Below are positions 63,934 through 64,000 of a stretch of 64,000 nt of DNA, piece after piece. The first letter of the stretch is position 1; every line of letters begins with the position of its first letter. Under the pieces are notes generated by a model. That model made no database searches. It saw only the letters and a list, made by a program, of their open reading frames with translations, and was not told where the DNA came from. A program made the translations under genes and the position numbers. The DNA comes from Phorcus lineatus (lineage: Eukaryota > Mollusca > Gastropoda > Trochida > Trochidae), in the NCBI GenBank assembly GCA_921293015.1, contig OV121096.1, positions 11,039,000-11,102,999 of the forward strand, in the 5' to 3' direction.

Positions 63934-63987
63934 TGCAAATATATATCTAATCAGATCCCTTAAGTATCGGCCTTTGTCTGATTTCAG

Positions 63988-64000
63988 TGTATATTGTATA
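63988..64000 (+). CDS. Possible start of tetraspanin exon 6 (cut by window edge)
   Basis: A good pyrimidine-rich acceptor (cctttgtctgatttcag) ends at 63987. Read in phase 0 the next bases give C-I-L-Y. A cysteine soon after exon 5 would suit the tetraspanin large loop. Only 13 bases are visible, so the call rests on the acceptor and the phase alone and may be a chance AG. Confidence 0.3.

Overview
The window looks like nuclear DNA of an animal with an AT-rich, repeat-dense genome. A marine mollusc, probably a gastropod, is the best guess. This rests on (i) a spliced animal tetraspanin gene with GT-AG introns, (ii) short interspersed elements that end in a GCGGCGTTAAAC...CTCAC-type tail, a signature I associate with gastropod genomes, and (iii) LINE 3' ends, tRNA-like SINE heads and TTAA-flanked miniature elements of kinds common in lophotrochozoans. 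The species call is inference. No bacterial or viral gene was seen.

Only one host gene is supported. It is a CD9/CD81/TSPAN2-like tetraspanin on the plus strand, starting at 15168 and running off the right edge. Five coding exons are visible: 15168-15233, 60850-61050, 61371-61445, 62225-62326 and 63226-63315. All are joined in phase 0 and together encode 178 residues: transmembrane segments 1-3, the small extracellular loop, and the first part of the large loop with its CCG motif. A possible next exon starts at 63988. The last part of the large loop, transmembrane segment 4 and the tail lie beyond the window. Intron 1 is about 45.6 kb and fills most of the window.

Layout: 1-14.8 kb is upstream sequence with microsatellites, two LINE 3' fragments (3642-4309 with a 14-bp target-site duplication; about 7665-8625), two copies of a roughly 437-bp inverted-repeat element (one carrying a nested 421-bp TTAA-flanked MITE), a fold-back element, and a hAT-like MITE sitting inside a (CTA)n array. 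14.6-15.2 kb is the presumed promoter and first exon. Intron 1 holds a 30-copy 48-bp minisatellite (20.85-22.3 kb), a 58-bp array (27.3-27.5 kb), a 63-bp duplication (30.5 kb), three copies of one SINE, a large duplicated repeat (37.2-38.3 kb), a second hAT-like MITE (39.9 kb), a 1.4-kb inverted-repeat-bounded element made of about nine tandem monomers carrying a nuclear-receptor/CRE-like palindrome (44.7-46.1 kb), and several degenerate arrays (46.8, 49.6, 52.7-53.4, 55.8-56.5 kb). The 3' exons lie in the last 3.2 kb, with another TTAA-flanked MITE in intron 5.

The closest thing to a system here is the mobile-element load. Several short non-autonomous families (TTAA MITEs, hAT-like MITEs, SINEs and the palindrome-bearing tandem element) have inserted into and around one very long first intron, some carrying ready-made transcription-factor-like motifs. 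Most other open frames in the window are short, unrelated to known proteins, or translations of simple repeats, and are not annotated as genes.
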